A stretch of 64,000 nt of DNA from Gemmataceae bacterium (GCA_028288765.1 JAQGHQ010000272.1:32381-96380), one strand, 5' to 3'. Shown: positions 1-8,937, counted from the first letter of the stretch. The notes: generated by a model from the letters alone, not told the origin. Made by a program: numbers and translations.

Positions 1-317
1 GCGAGCCCCTTCAGGGCGATGGGCGCGGGACGTCGTCATGTCTTCCGGGGTCGTCCGCCCTACTTTTGTGCATAAATGCCCCAGTGCGAAGCCGGCGGCC
101 GGCCGAAGGCTGACTGCGGCGGATTCACAGCTCCTTTCGAGCGCAGCTCTTCCGGCGACGGCACCGACCCGTCCCGGATTGGCACGGCCTCTGCTTCTAC
201 TGACATCTGTCTCACGCGAGCCGGATTGATGCACCGGCCGTTGTTCTCCCACCTGCATCCCCCGTGCCCTCCTCTCTGGCACCATCAGACATTCAACCGA
301 TTACATACGGATGACCC
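1..317. other. window edge, no gene recognised
   Basis: No reading frame here has a convincing start, ribosome binding site or recognisable domain. It is probably the upstream region of the small exported protein that begins at 318, or the tail of something outside the window. Confidence 0.4.
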
Positions 318-893
318 ATGCCCGTGCTCCGTTGCCGGCCCGCGATTGCCATGACCACCTCCCTCGCCGCACTCGCCCTGTCCCTCGGGCTCGCCCACGC
401 GATCTCGTCGGATTGGGTGGGGGAACTCGGGTTAGACGTCTGGAACCTTCCCGAGCAGACCCGGATCATCGACCGGGAGAACGCGCGGTATGAACGACTG
501 GCGATCGACGGCGACTGCCTCCGGGAGCAGATCGCGGCATCCGGCGAAGTTGTGGCCGGGCTGACCGCCGGGCGGGCCCGGCTCGCTACCGCGGCCGAGG
601 AGTTGGAGGCGATCAACCGCGACCGGGCGGGGATGATGCTCGTACTCGAATATAACTTCCCGGACGCCTCGACAGACCAGCAGCGACTCGCCAGGTGGGC
701 AATCGAAGAGGTCCGGCGGCGCCTGCAGGATGATCCCTCCCGGCAGGCCGAGGTTGTCGAGAGACTGGAAGGCGAGTTCGAGACGATGTGCCAGGCCGAC
801 GGCCGCGCGACCGCCCGATCGCGGACAGCCGATCCGACGGCTACTCCGCGTCCGGCGACAGCGGCACCCGGGCTGCCCGGAGAACCTCATTGA
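318..893 (+). CDS. small exported or membrane-anchored protein of unknown function
   Basis: A 191-residue protein that I do not recognise. A hydrophobic N-terminus (about residues 12-30, ending AHA-I) looks like a signal peptide or anchor. The middle (about 45-160) is charged and probably helical, perhaps coiled coil, and the tail is Pro/Ala/Thr-rich. A GGATGA-like ribosome site precedes the ATG at 318; an internal ATG at 351 would leave a more classical signal peptide. Its last 53 bases overlap the 3' end of the convergent lipoprotein gene, so one of the two C-termini may be less constrained. Confidence 0.55.
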   Translation: MPVLRCRPAIAMTTSLAALALSLGLAHAISSDWVGELGLDVWNLPEQTRIIDRENARYERLAIDGDCLREQIAASGEVVAGLTAGRARLATAAEELEAINRDRAGMMLVLEYNFPDASTDQQRLARWAIEEVRRRLQDDPSRQAEVVERLEGEFETMCQADGRATARSRTADPTATPRPATAAPGLPGEPH

Positions 894-1353
894 AGGTCGG
901 TCGGGGTGAAGTCGAGATCAGAACCGATTCGGTCGCCGCCCCGTCGGCGTACACCTGCACCTGGGCGCACTTGAAGCAGATCACCAGGTCCACGACGTGC
1001 TGACCCGATCGGACGCGGAGCCCGTGGTGTGGGATGAAGCAGGCGGCGACCGACCCGTCGTGGTCGTCCACCCCCTGGCGGAAGGCGGCGAACAGCTTGC
1101 GGCGGGTGAGCTGGTTGGTGACCGCCGTTTTGCCCAGTACGGTGTGCCCGTGGAAGGTTTCCCGGGCGGGGTCCGTGGCCGCCGCCCCGGGCGGGGCGGG
1201 CTCGAGCGAATACAGAACGACATCGTCCGGCTGGTCGAACACGGTCGCGATCGGGTGCGGCAGCTGCCGGCTGTTGGACGACAGGCACCCGACGACCAGC
1301 CCGGCCGCCGCCGCAACGGCCGGCAGCCCGATCCACCAGCGGGAATAGTTCAT
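841..1353 (-). CDS. putative lipoprotein of unknown function
   Basis: A 170-residue protein. The start chosen (CAT at 1351-1353) gives an N-terminus with a hydrophobic stretch ending in a lipobox, LVVGC, with the lipidated Cys at residue 23. The open frame extends further upstream but that part is low-complexity. The mature part contains a CFKCAQVQVYADG segment, a CxxC that might bind metal or form a disulfide. A small envelope-associated role is inferred from the lipobox only. It overlaps the convergent upstream gene tail to tail. Confidence 0.6.
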   Translation of the reverse strand: MNYSRWWIGLPAVAAAAGLVVGCLSSNSRQLPHPIATVFDQPDDVVLYSLEPAPPGAAATDPARETFHGHTVLGKTAVTNQLTRRKLFAAFRQGVDDHDGSVAACFIPHHGLRVRSGQHVVDLVICFKCAQVQVYADGAATESVLISTSPRPTFNEVLRAARVPLSPDAE

Positions 1354-1560
1354 GTCCGGCCCCGGTGAGGATGGTTCGCCCACCGCGGCGTTATCCACTT
1401 TTGGACCGTGGTGAGTCAATCGCAATGCCGGACCCGGCCGTCGCCGCGGTTGGGCGACCGGCAGGAGAGACGACACGCCGAGGGCGGCCGGGCGGGGGTG
1501 CCGTCACCTCACCCCGCGGGCTTCGCCGCGGCCCTCTTCCCAACGGGAATGAGGGCCGCT

Positions 1561-1630
1561 TTGTTGAAACCCTCGGTCCCTAGTGGGCCGCCCTCCAGGG
1601 CGGCCCGAGCCACTAACAAATAATCGACAA
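1561..1630. repeat. interspersed hairpin repeat, copy A
   Basis: This stretch begins TTGTTGAAACCCTC, contains a hairpin with arms 1585-1594 and 1597-1606 (GGGCCGCCCT / AGGGCGGCCC), and ends near AATCGACAAA. A second version with the same order of elements lies at 27656-27730. Two diverged copies in non-homologous gaps suggest an interspersed repeat family. Confidence 0.55.
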
Positions 1631-1783
1631 ATCGATTACTGCTATGGGCCTGAACACCGTCCCCCAGTTGCCCCGGCGGGGTCACCCGCATTCCGGTTCC
1701 GCTTTTCAATGCGTGCCGGTCGACTATCTTAAACTTCTGAGTCCGATGCCCCTCCCAATCGCCCTCCGGGATGATGGACCGCG

Positions 1784-3640
1784 ATGAGCGCTAATAATAG
1801 CCGTGCCTTCCCGCTCCCCCCGCTCGGCCTGAACCCGTCGTCGACCGCCCAGGGGACGACCCCGGGGAGCTTCGCCCCCCGCCCTGAGCTCGCTCCCGGC
1901 CCGGGCGGCGCGAAGACGTTCGCGTCGCCCGACACCCCGGGCATGCCCCCGCCGTCCGACAAGACTGCGTGGGATTTTCTCCCGGACGAGTGGGGCACGG
2001 AAGAAATCCCCGCCGCCGCGGCCAACGGCCCGGCCGCCCCGGCCCGGGGGGCGGTCGTGTTCCGGCAGGGCGACGGCACCTTCCGCCGGGTCACGTACCC
2101 GGCCGGGTTCGAGCCGGTCACCCAGCTCGAATCCGCCCGGCTGGGCGTGCTCACCCCGCAGATGAAGCGGGTGGCCGAGCGGGAACCGCATCTCACCCCG
2201 GAGCAGGTCCGCGACGAGGTCGCCGCCGGGCGGATGGTGATCCCGGCGAACAAGGTCCACCTCGGCTACCAGCTCGACCCGATGTGCATCGGCCGGGCGT
2301 CGCTCACCAAGGTGAACGCGAACATGGGGGCGTCCCCGGTCTCCTCCAGCACGGACGAAGAGGTGGAGAAGCTCCGGTGGGCGGAGAAGTGGGGGGCCGA
2401 CACGGTCATGGACCTGTCCACCGGCGGCGACCTGGACGCCTGCCGCGCCGCCCTGATCCGCGCCAGCACGGTGCCGATCGGGACGGTCCCGATCTACTCG
2501 ATGATCATCGGGCGGAAGATCGAAGACCTCACGCCCGAAATCATCCTCGCCACGCTCGCCCACCAGGCCCGGCAGGGCGTGGACTACTTCACCATCCACG
2601 CCGGGGTGCTCCGCGAACACCTGCCATTCATCCGGGACCGGCTGATCGGGATCGTGAGCCGGGGCGGGTCGCTGCTCGCCAAGTGGATGCTCACCCACGG
2701 CAAGCAGAACCCCATGTACGACCACTGGGAAGAGATCTGCGACGTGATGCGGCGGTACGACGTCACGTTCTCGATCGGCGACGGGCTGCGGCCGGGCGGG
2801 CTGGCCGACGCGACCGACCGGGCGCAGCTCGCCGAGCTGTACACCCTCGGGGAGCTGACCGAGCGGGCGTGGCGGAAGGGCGTGCAGGTGATGGTCGAGG
2901 GGCCGGGGCACGTCCCGTTCGACCAGATCGAGTTCAACATGAAGCTCCAGCGGTGGGCGTGCCACGGGGCCCCGTTCTACGTGCTCGGCCCGCTGGTGAC
3001 CGACATCTTCCCGGGGTACGACCACATCACCAGCTGTATCGGGGCGACGGCCGCCGCGTACCACGGGGCGGCGATGCTCTGCTACGTCACGCCGAAGGAG
3101 CACCTCGGGCTGCCGAAGAAGGACGACGTGAAGCAGGGGTGCGTCGCGTACAAGATCGCGGCCCACGCGGCCGACGTGGCCCTCGGCATCCCCGGCGCCC
3201 GCGACCGGGACGACGAGCTGACCAAGGCCCGGGCCGCCCTGAACTGGGAGAAGCACTTCGAGCTGAGCTTTGACCCGGACACCGCCCGCGCGTACCACGA
3301 CGAAGACCTGGACGTGGACGCCGACTTCTGTGCGATGTGCGGGCACGACTGGTGCAGCGTCCGGATCTCGAAGGAGATCGTCGAGTTCGCGTCCGGCAAG
3401 GACGAGGACTACCAGCGGGGCCGGGCGAAGGTGTCGGCCGCGCTCACGCCGGAGCAGCAGGAGATCCTGGAGAAGCGGGGCGTGCTGAGCCCGGACGAGA
3501 TCCACCGACTGGCGAGCAAGACCCGCTCTGCGGTCGGGGCGGACGCCGGGAAGGCCGTCTGTCACAGCGACCACGTCGACGCCGACGCCGCGAAACATCT
3601 CCAGGCGAAGCGGGTGCCGCTGGCGCAGGTGGAGGGGTGA
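1784..3640 (+). CDS. thiC: phosphomethylpyrimidine synthase ThiC
   Basis: ThiC is the radical-SAM enzyme that rearranges aminoimidazole ribotide into HMP phosphate, the pyrimidine half of thiamine. The protein is 618 residues, normal for the family. It shows typical ThiC blocks such as [16 protein letters not shown] and [15 protein letters not shown], and the C-terminal cluster motif CAMCGHDWC (Cys 516, 519 and 524) that carries the 4Fe-4S cluster. The first 70 or so residues are Pro/Gly-rich and poorly conserved, so the start could lie a little downstream. I saw no TPP riboswitch core upstream, which is unusual for thiC, and no other thi gene is adjacent. Confidence 0.97.
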   Translation: MSANNSRAFPLPPLGLNPSSTAQGTTPGSFAPRPELAPGPGGAKTFASPDTPGMPPPSDKTAWDFLPDEWGTEEIPAAAANGPAAPARGAVVFRQGDGTFRRVTYPAGFEPVTQLESARLGVLTPQMKRVAEREPHLTPEQVRDEVAAGRMVIPANKVHLGYQLDPMCIGRASLTKVNANMGASPVSSSTDEEVEKLRWAEKWGADTVMDLSTGGDLDACRAALIRASTVPIGTVPIYSMIIGRKIEDLTPEIILATLAHQARQGVDYFTIHAGVLREHLPFIRDRLIGIVSRGGSLLAKWMLTHGKQNPMYDHWEEICDVMRRYDVTFSIGDGLRPGGLADATDRAQLAELYTLGELTERAWRKGVQVMVEGPGHVPFDQIEFNMKLQRWACHGAPFYVLGPLVTDIFPGYDHITSCIGATAAAYHGAAMLCYVTPKEHLGLPKKDDVKQGCVAYKIAAHAADVALGIPGARDRDDELTKARAALNWEKHFELSFDPDTARAYHDEDLDVDADFCAMCGHDWCSVRISKEIVEFASGKDEDYQRGRAKVSAALTPEQQEILEKRGVLSPDEIHRLASKTRSAVGADAGKAVCHSDHVDADAAKHLQAKRVPLAQVEG

Positions 3641-3698
3641 GGTGAGGTGGTGGTGGGGTGGTGAGGTGGTGTGGTGGTGGGGTGGTGAGGTGGTGAGG
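3638..3698. repeat. GGTGGTGAG-type simple array
   Basis: Degenerate tandem array of GGTGGTG / GGTGAGGTGG units beginning at the thiC stop codon. It is the first of three such arrays in this gap (also 3867-3911 and, in inverted orientation, 4026-4057). Confidence 0.7.
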
Positions 3699-3743
3699 CA
3701 GACGGCAGGAGAAAATCTACCCGCACGCACGCTTCGTAGCTTC

Positions 3744-3805
3744 GTAGGGCACGCACGGCGTGCCGGCTTTTGGCCTGGCGAAACGGCACGCAGTGCGTGC
3801 ACTAC
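3744..3805. repeat. inverted repeat
   Basis: Arms 3744-3765 and 3784-3805 pair over 22 positions with two mismatches and an 18-base loop. A sequence just 5' of it (GGCAGGAGAAAA, about 3704) recurs near 23918, so this may be part of an interspersed family. Confidence 0.6.
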
Positions 3806-3866
3806 AAGACGGCTTGTCCCCAGTGTCTCGGTCATTCTGCGGGTCGCTTTACACCTGCCGGATAGC

Positions 3867-4057
3867 TGAGGTGGTGAGGTGGTGAGGTGGTGAGGTGGTG
3901 AGGTGGTGGGGTTCAATAACCAGGGGGTGTCAGGCTTCTGACAGGCGAGCCGGGAGTGTCAGCGACCGGAGGCGCGAACGAACTCCGGTCGCTGACGCTC
4001 CCGGCTCGCCAACTCTAACCCGAGCCTCCACCACCACCCCCACCACCTCACCACCCC
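3867..4057. repeat. composite repeat: GGTGAG array, long hairpin, inverted array
   Basis: A GGTGAGGTGGT array (3867-3911) is followed by a long hairpin of about 27 bp (arms about 3943-4012, core AGCCGGGAG...CTCCCGGCT, one wobble mismatch), and then by the complementary CCACCACCCC array (4026-4057). The same order of array, hairpin and inverted array is found at 27574-27771. Confidence 0.6.
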
Positions 4058-4167
4058 TCTGTAACAGTGGCTTGTACCTGACCATCCCGTCCGGGTAGCA
4101 TCGAGACCACTCCGGCTCGCACTCGCGGGTCGGAGCTGCGATCAACTCGCGCCAGGAGGGACACGTC

Positions 4168-5871
4168 ATGGTCGGCTGCTGTGGACCGAGGTCGGGGCGT
4201 TCGGTCGCGGGAACCCTCGTATTTGCCGCGCTGGTGCTTCCGCCGGCCGGGCTGCGGGCCCAGCTGCCGGCACCTGGCGTCCCGGTTGCTCCCAACCAGC
4301 CGGGGCCGGTGCCCCCGGGGATCGAAGATCCCCGGGCAGTTCCGCCTGCCGTCCCTCTCGGCCCACCCCCGGGTGGTGTTTCCGGCGGCCAAGCGGGGGG
4401 TCCGGGGGCCGGCGGCCCACCAGGGTTCCCCGCCACGGGTTTCGGCCCGCAAGCCGTGCAGCCGTCCGCACCGCCCGCGCGGTTTCACTTCCCCATCGAC
4501 CCGAAGACGCCGGTCAAGGATCTTCTCCCGGCCCCGCCGAAGAGCCAGGCCCCGGTTGGTCCAGTCCTGACCGACGACCTTACCAAGGTGCCCGAGGCCG
4601 AGTTCCAGGCCCGGTCGGGGAATGCCGACCCGAACGAGTTGAAGAAACAGACGGCCCACCAGCTCGCCAAAATGAACCACCTGAACGCGAATAAGACCGA
4701 CGCATTCATGACCGCCCTGCTGCAGAACCGACCGGACCTCGCCGGGCTCCCGTTCACGATGGGAGACGACTGCCGCACGTCGGGCGAGCGGACGAGGCAG
4801 TTCACCGCCGCCGTTGGGACCGTCCGACTGGCACTCGCTCGGATCTCGGGTCCGGTCCCTGCGAACGTCGCCCCCGGCTCCGGCCCGGGGCCTCAGGCCC
4901 CCGCCCCGGGCGGCGGGTTCTGGACGCAGTACACCGCCTTGTGCGATCAGGAAGATGCGACCCGCACGCCGACCGACAAGGCGACCGCCGAGCACATCAC
5001 GCTCGCCCGGATCGCGGCCCTGACCCAGATGCTCGCCGCCGAACCCGCCAACACCCGGCTCGGGCTGGTGAAATACCTGACCGCGGTCCCGCACCCCGAG
5101 GCGACGCGGGCGCTCGCCAAAATGGCGGTCTTCTCGGCGGAGGACGACGTCCGGCTCACCGCGATCGATTCGCTCAAGGTCCGCCGGGAGAAGGACTATA
5201 CCGACGTCCTCGTGAAGGGACTGCGCTACCCGTGGCCGGCGGTGGCCAGGCGGACCGCCGACGCCACGGCCCGGCTCGGCCGGGCGGACCTCATCCCCGC
5301 CTTGGTAGCCGTGCTCGACGAGGCCGACCCGCGGGCGCCGGTGAGGAAAGAGGTGGGCGGGAAGACGGTCGCGGTCGTGCGCGAGATGGTGAAGGTGAAC
5401 CACCACCGCAACTGTATGATGTGCCACTCACCGGGGAACTCCGGCACCGTGTCGGCGGAGGCGATCACGGCCGAAGTCCCGGTCCAGGGGCAACCGCTCC
5501 CGACCCCGGCCCAGGGCTACAACCAGTCGTCCCCGGACCTGATGATCCGGGTCGACGTGACCTACCTCCGCCCGGATTTCTCGGCGCTGATGACCGTCCC
5601 CGACGCCCACCCCTGGCCGGACCTCCAGCGGTTCGACTTCCTCGTGCGGGAGCGGCAACTGACCGCCGACGAGGCCGCCGCGTATCGGACGAAGCTGACC
5701 CCGAAGGAGGCCGGGGTGTTGTCGCCGTACCACCGCGCGGCACTGGCCGCACTCCGCGACCTGACCGGCAAGGACACCGCCCCGACGGCGGAGGCGTGGC
5801 GGAAACTGTTGGAGCTGCCGGCGAAAACCGCGGAGGTAAAGGCGGACGACGGCGGCAAGGTCGGCGAGTGA
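4168..5871 (+). CDS. exported HEAT-repeat protein with one haem-c motif
   Basis: A 567-residue protein with an AGGAGGG ribosome site before its ATG and an N-terminal signal peptide (cleavage near GLRAQ). A Pro/Gly-rich region (about 30-110) follows. Residues about 280-400 look like HEAT/armadillo repeats (alternating helices such as THPEATRALAKMAVF and LKVRREKDYTDVLVKGL). A CMMCH sequence at 416-420 fits the CxxCH site for covalent haem c, with the preceding HHRN also suggestive. This resembles planctomycete exported proteins that mix HEAT repeats with cytochrome-c-like motifs. The function is unknown; electron transfer outside the cytoplasm is only an inference, since a single CxxCH can occur by chance. 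Confidence 0.75.
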   Translation: MVGCCGPRSGRSVAGTLVFAALVLPPAGLRAQLPAPGVPVAPNQPGPVPPGIEDPRAVPPAVPLGPPPGGVSGGQAGGPGAGGPPGFPATGFGPQAVQPSAPPARFHFPIDPKTPVKDLLPAPPKSQAPVGPVLTDDLTKVPEAEFQARSGNADPNELKKQTAHQLAKMNHLNANKTDAFMTALLQNRPDLAGLPFTMGDDCRTSGERTRQFTAAVGTVRLALARISGPVPANVAPGSGPGPQAPAPGGGFWTQYTALCDQEDATRTPTDKATAEHITLARIAALTQMLAAEPANTRLGLVKYLTAVPHPEATRALAKMAVFSAEDDVRLTAIDSLKVRREKDYTDVLVKGLRYPWPAVARRTADATARLGRADLIPALVAVLDEADPRAPVRKEVGGKTVAVVREMVKVNHHRNCMMCHSPGNSGTVSAEAITAEVPVQGQPLPTPAQGYNQSSPDLMIRVDVTYLRPDFSALMTVPDAHPWPDLQRFDFLVRERQLTADEAAAYRTKLTPKEAGVLSPYHRAALAALRDLTGKDTAPTAEAWRKLLELPAKTAEVKADDGGKVGE

Positions 5872-5892
5872 CCACCCCGAAACCGACGCCCC

Positions 5893-5926
5893 GAACCGGC
5901 CCGCGGTCGATGCCGCGGGCCGGTTC
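5893..5926 (+). terminator. hairpin after the HEAT-repeat gene
   Basis: A perfect 14-bp stem (5893-5906 with 5913-5926) and a 6-base loop, 21 bases after the stop codon. A clear U tract is missing, so termination activity is inferred from position and stability. Confidence 0.5.
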
Positions 5927-6036
5927 CGTTCTCGCCCGCGTCGCGCGTGGTCATCCGGAGGCTCGTCTTGCCCCGGCGGCCCACCCAGCTACGCTGGCTG
6001 GTACGTCACGATCCGTCGCAGGCGGGGGATGAGACA

Positions 6037-6546
6037 ATGGAAGCGGTCGCCGAGGTGGCCCGGGAAGTAGCGGGGGAGTTCGCGGACCTGTCACTCCCGC
6101 AGGCCGCGGTACTCACCACCCGGCTGCTCGTCGCCGGCTTCCTCGGCGTGGCGCTGGGGTGGGAGCGGGAACGGGCGCACAAATCGGCCGGCCGCCGAAC
6201 TCACATCCTTGTCGCGGTCGGGTCGGCGGCGTTCGTCGCCGTCACGCAACAAGCCGGGCTCGGGACGGACGCGGTCAGCCGGGTCGTGCAGGGGTTGCTG
6301 GCCGGGATCGGGTTCCTCGGGGCCGGATGCATTGTCAAGTCGGGAACCGAGGGCCACGTCGTCGGCCTGACGACCGCCGCGGGAATTTGGATGACCGCGG
6401 CCGTGGGCGTCGCGGCCGGTCTGGGCCGGGAGACGTCGGCCGTCGTGATCGGGCTGCTCGGCTGGTTCACCCTGGCCGTACTCGGCCGGTGGGAAAAGCA
6501 GGGGCAGGCGGGCCCGAACGGGTCGGGTTCCCTCCCCGGCCCGTGA
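6037..6546 (+). CDS. MgtC/SapB family membrane protein
   Basis: A 169-residue protein with the MgtC signature: RLLVAGFLGVALGWERE, then several hydrophobic helices with GIGFLGAGCIVKSG and GLTTAAGIWMTAAVGVAAGLG. Family members are inner-membrane proteins linked to magnesium limitation and acid or intracellular stress. I prefer the ATG at 6037 because it follows a purine-rich GCGGGGGATGAG segment; an in-frame ATG at 5947 would add a basic N-terminus unlike the family. The gene lies at the edge of the stress-type gene set that follows. Confidence 0.88.
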   Translation: MEAVAEVAREVAGEFADLSLPQAAVLTTRLLVAGFLGVALGWERERAHKSAGRRTHILVAVGSAAFVAVTQQAGLGTDAVSRVVQGLLAGIGFLGAGCIVKSGTEGHVVGLTTAAGIWMTAAVGVAAGLGRETSAVVIGLLGWFTLAVLGRWEKQGQAGPNGSGSLPGP

Positions 6547-6562
6547 GGCCGCCCCGCGCCCG

Positions 6563-6769
6563 CTACCCGGTCAGGTTTCCGCCCTCCGGCCACAGGCTCC
6601 GCACTTCCTCCACCGTCGTCTCGATCCCGCTCTCGCGGATGTCGTCCGCCACCTGTTCCGGGGTGGAGTTCGGGCCGAGCCGCAGGTGCGTCTCGAGCAC
6701 GAGCCGGGGCAACCCCAGAATCTCATCCGACTTGCCCAGGTCCGGACGGGTCGGTTCGCTGCTGTTCAT
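6563..6769 (-). CDS. small conserved-looking hydrophilic protein
   Basis: A 68-residue product (from the ATG at 6767-6769, which has GAGGAGGGG before it) reading like a short helical domain: RLGPNSTPEQVADDIRESG, then VEEVRSLW. I do not recognise a named family. The frame stays open to another ATG at 6977-6979. That ATG has a much better TAAGGAGG site and lies about 48 bases below a near-perfect sigma54 promoter, so the true product may be 138 residues. The extra N-terminal part is Arg-rich and low-complexity, which is why the shorter form is given. Confidence 0.5.
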   Translation of the reverse strand: MNSSEPTRPDLGKSDEILGLPRLVLETHLRLGPNSTPEQVADDIRESGIETTVEEVRSLWPEGGNLTG

Positions 6770-7038
6770 GACCCCTCCTCCCTCGCTCATTCGGTCCTCT
6801 TCCGGTCGCCCGATTTCGGGGCGACTCCGGGGGCATCTTTCCAGGTGTCTCGCTATCCCCGCGGCCGTGGTCGTCGTCCCGCGGGCGCCTGTGCGGCTTC
6901 CGCGACGCCGCCCGCAGCTCGCCCCGGGGTCACCGGTGTTGTGGGTGTGCTGCCGCCCGTGATTCCGACTGGCGGCCATTGCTCGTCCTCCTTACCGGTC
7001 TCGGCCCCCGGGCATGTCCCCCAGTTTCCGGGAGGTGT

Positions 7039-7054
7039 TGCAAAGCCCGTGCCC
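7039..7054 (-). promoter_or_regulatory. sigma54-type promoter reading left
   Basis: On the minus strand this reads GGGCACGGGCTTTGCA against the consensus TGGCACG-N4-TTGCA, differing only at the first base, with the required GG-N10-GC spacing. The predicted start is near 7028. That is about 48 bases before the well-placed ATG at 6979 and about 260 before the ATG at 6769. Confidence 0.65.
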
Positions 7055-7058
7055 GCCC

Positions 7059-7074
7059 GGGTACGCGGGTTGCA
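7059..7074 (+). promoter_or_regulatory. sigma54-type promoter of the zinc dehydrogenase
   Basis: GGGTACGCGGGTTGCA matches the sigma54 consensus with correct GG-N10-GC spacing and an intact TTGCA -12 element. The predicted start near 7085 gives a leader of about 53 bases before the ATG at 7138. Confidence 0.65.
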
Positions 7075-7137
7075 ACACCGTCCCCTGCTTCGGCCCGCGG
7101 GTGTCTCGGCCGGCGTCAGGTCATACCGGGAGAACAC

Positions 7138-8367
7138 ATGAAGGCGGTAGTATTTCACAGGATCGGGGATATCCGGCTGGATGACGTGAAGGAGCCGACG
7201 ATCGAGAAGCCGACCGACGCCGTCGTCCGGCTGACGGCGAGCGCGATCTGCGGCACCGACCTACACATGGTGCGGGGGACGATGCCCGGTATGGTCCCCG
7301 GGACTGTCCTCGGGCACGAGGGCGTCGGGGTGGTGGAGGCGATCGGACGGGAGGTGACGAATTTCAAACCCGGCGACAGGGTGGTGATCCCGTCCACGAT
7401 CAACTGCGGGCAGTGCTCGTACTGCCGAGCCGGGTACACGTCGCAGTGCGACAACGCGAACCCGAACGGGGCCGGGGCCGGGACCGCCTTCTTTGGCGGG
7501 CCGGCACCCACCGGGCCGATCAACGGCCTCCAGGCCGAGTTCGCCCGGGTCCCGCTCGCCGCGGCTACCCTGGTCGCGCTCCCCCCCGAGGTGACCGACG
7601 ACGCCGCAATCCTCCTGTCGGACATCTTCCCGACCGGGTACTTCGGTGCGGACAACGCCGAGATCAAGCCCGGGGACACGGTGGCCGTGTTCGGGTGCGG
7701 GCCGGTCGGGCTGTTCGCGGTCATCAGCGCGAAGCTGCTCGGGGCCGGCCGGGTGTTCGCCGTCGACCACCTCCCGGACCGGCTCGACAAGGCCCGGCTG
7801 CTCGGGGCCGAGACGGTGAACTTCGAGGACGAGAGCCCGGTCGAGTTCCTGAGACGGGCCACGAACGGGATCGGCGTCCTGCGGGCGATCGACGCCGTCG
7901 GGGTCGACGCGGTCCGCCCGCACCACGGCCCGGCCTACGCCGAATCCCGCCCGATGAAGAGGCAGTTCGAGGAAGAGCGGAAGGAGGTGACGCCCGAGGG
8001 GACCCACCCGAGTTGGGGCGGAAACTGGGTGCCCGGCGACGCCCCGTCGCAGGCCCTCCGGTGGGCGGTCGAGGCGCTGGCGAAGGCCGGAACGCTGTCC
8101 GTCATCGGCGTCTACCCGGAGACCATGACCCGGTTCCCGATCGGAATGGCGATGATGAAGAACCTGACCCTCCAGATGGGCAACTGCCCGCACCGGAAGT
8201 ACCTGCCGGCACTCGTGGATCTGGTCCGCGGGGGAACGGTGGACCCGACGAAGGTGCTCACGCGGGTGGAACCGATGACCGGGGCGATCGAGGCGTACAA
8301 GGCGTTCGACAAGCGGAAGGCCGGGTGGGTGAAGGTGGAGCTGAAGCCCGCGACGGCGGGCGTGTGA
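7138..8367 (+). CDS. zinc-dependent alcohol dehydrogenase, MDR superfamily
   Basis: A 409-residue medium-chain dehydrogenase. The catalytic zinc site is visible as C38-G-T-D-L-H and G-H60-E61. The structural zinc site is Cys 90, 93, 96 and 104, and the NAD(P)-binding fold follows with [11 protein letters not shown] sequence block near PHHGPAYAESRPM is typical of long-chain relatives annotated as glutathione-independent formaldehyde or general alcohol dehydrogenases. It is a paralogue of the gene at 12964-14136 with identical zinc-ligand spacing. The start has GGGAGAACAC before the ATG. The upstream sigma54-type promoter suggests stress-induced expression. Confidence 0.9.
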   Translation: MKAVVFHRIGDIRLDDVKEPTIEKPTDAVVRLTASAICGTDLHMVRGTMPGMVPGTVLGHEGVGVVEAIGREVTNFKPGDRVVIPSTINCGQCSYCRAGYTSQCDNANPNGAGAGTAFFGGPAPTGPINGLQAEFARVPLAAATLVALPPEVTDDAAILLSDIFPTGYFGADNAEIKPGDTVAVFGCGPVGLFAVISAKLLGAGRVFAVDHLPDRLDKARLLGAETVNFEDESPVEFLRRATNGIGVLRAIDAVGVDAVRPHHGPAYAESRPMKRQFEEERKEVTPEGTHPSWGGNWVPGDAPSQALRWAVEALAKAGTLSVIGVYPETMTRFPIGMAMMKNLTLQMGNCPHRKYLPALVDLVRGGTVDPTKVLTRVEPMTGAIEAYKAFDKRKAGWVKVELKPATAGV

Positions 8368-8442
8368 CCGCCGCGTTTCAAAGGGCCGGGTGCCGAGAAC
8401 CGGTTTGGCCCTCGGCACCCGGACTTTTGTCGGCCCGCGGTC

Positions 8443-8937
8443 CTACCGGGCCGCGGCTTGCATGTTGACCTGCGCCTCGGCCAGCCGGGTCAGCTTCTCG
8501 TCGGTCCGCTTTTCTTCTTCCAGCGTCTGGTGCAGGAGGGTCTGGGCGTTCGTGTACCCGAGCCGCTTGGCCCAGGTGCAGAGACACCCGTACAGCGCGA
8601 TCTCGTAGTGCTCGACCTTCTGGGCGGCGGCGATCAGGCCGGCGTCCTGCACGTCGCTCTCCAGCCCGAGCCCCATGATATCCTTCGCCTCGCTGATCAA
8701 CCCTTCCATCGCCTCGCACTTCTTCGACGTCACCTTGATGTTCAGCTCCTTCCCGATCTGTTCGAGCCGCCGGACCTGCCCCTCGGTCTCGGTCAGGTGC
8801 TGTTCGAACCCGGCCCGCAGCTCCGGGTTTGTCGCGGCCTTGGCCATCTTCGGCAGGGCCTTCGTCAGTTGCGTCTCGGCGCTGTACGCGTCCTGGATTT
8901 GGTCGGCGAACAGGTCATGCATCGACTTCGCGGCCAT
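8443..8937 (-). CDS. YciE/YciF-type ferritin-like protein (DUF892)
   Basis: A 164-residue protein with DUF892 features: MHDLFADQIQDAYSAE at the start, then helices with E-x6-H patterns (HLTETEGQVRRLEQI, KVEHYEIALYG, LEEEKRTDEKL) that supply a di-iron four-helix bundle. Members are produced under osmotic, desiccation or envelope stress; their enzymatic role is not settled. A GGAGG site precedes the ATG. The gene lies 37 bases below the small hydrophilic gene and probably shares its transcript with that gene and the SDR upstream. Confidence 0.92.
   Translation of the reverse strand: MAAKSMHDLFADQIQDAYSAETQLTKALPKMAKAATNPELRAGFEQHLTETEGQVRRLEQIGKELNIKVTSKKCEAMEGLISEAKDIMGLGLESDVQDAGLIAAAQKVEHYEIALYGCLCTWAKRLGYTNAQTLLHQTLEEEKRTDEKLTRLAEAQVNMQAAAR

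Larger units (their letters stand above)
7034..7079. repeat. dyad GGTGTTGCAA...TTGCAACACC
   Basis: A perfect 10-bp inverted repeat (7034-7043 and 7070-7079) spans the divergent promoter pair. Each arm contains the -12 element (TTGCA) of one of the two sigma54-type promoters, so the symmetry may simply reflect two promoters placed back to back. Confidence 0.6.

Noticed and set aside
1500..1783. TPP riboswitch upstream of thiC
   Set aside because: The conserved CUGAGA and ACCUGAUC cores of the TPP aptamer are not present in the leader.
1724..3916. Very long open frame antisense to thiC
   Set aside because: It is Arg/Pro/His-rich, has no recognisable domain, and is explained by the third-position GC bias of thiC.
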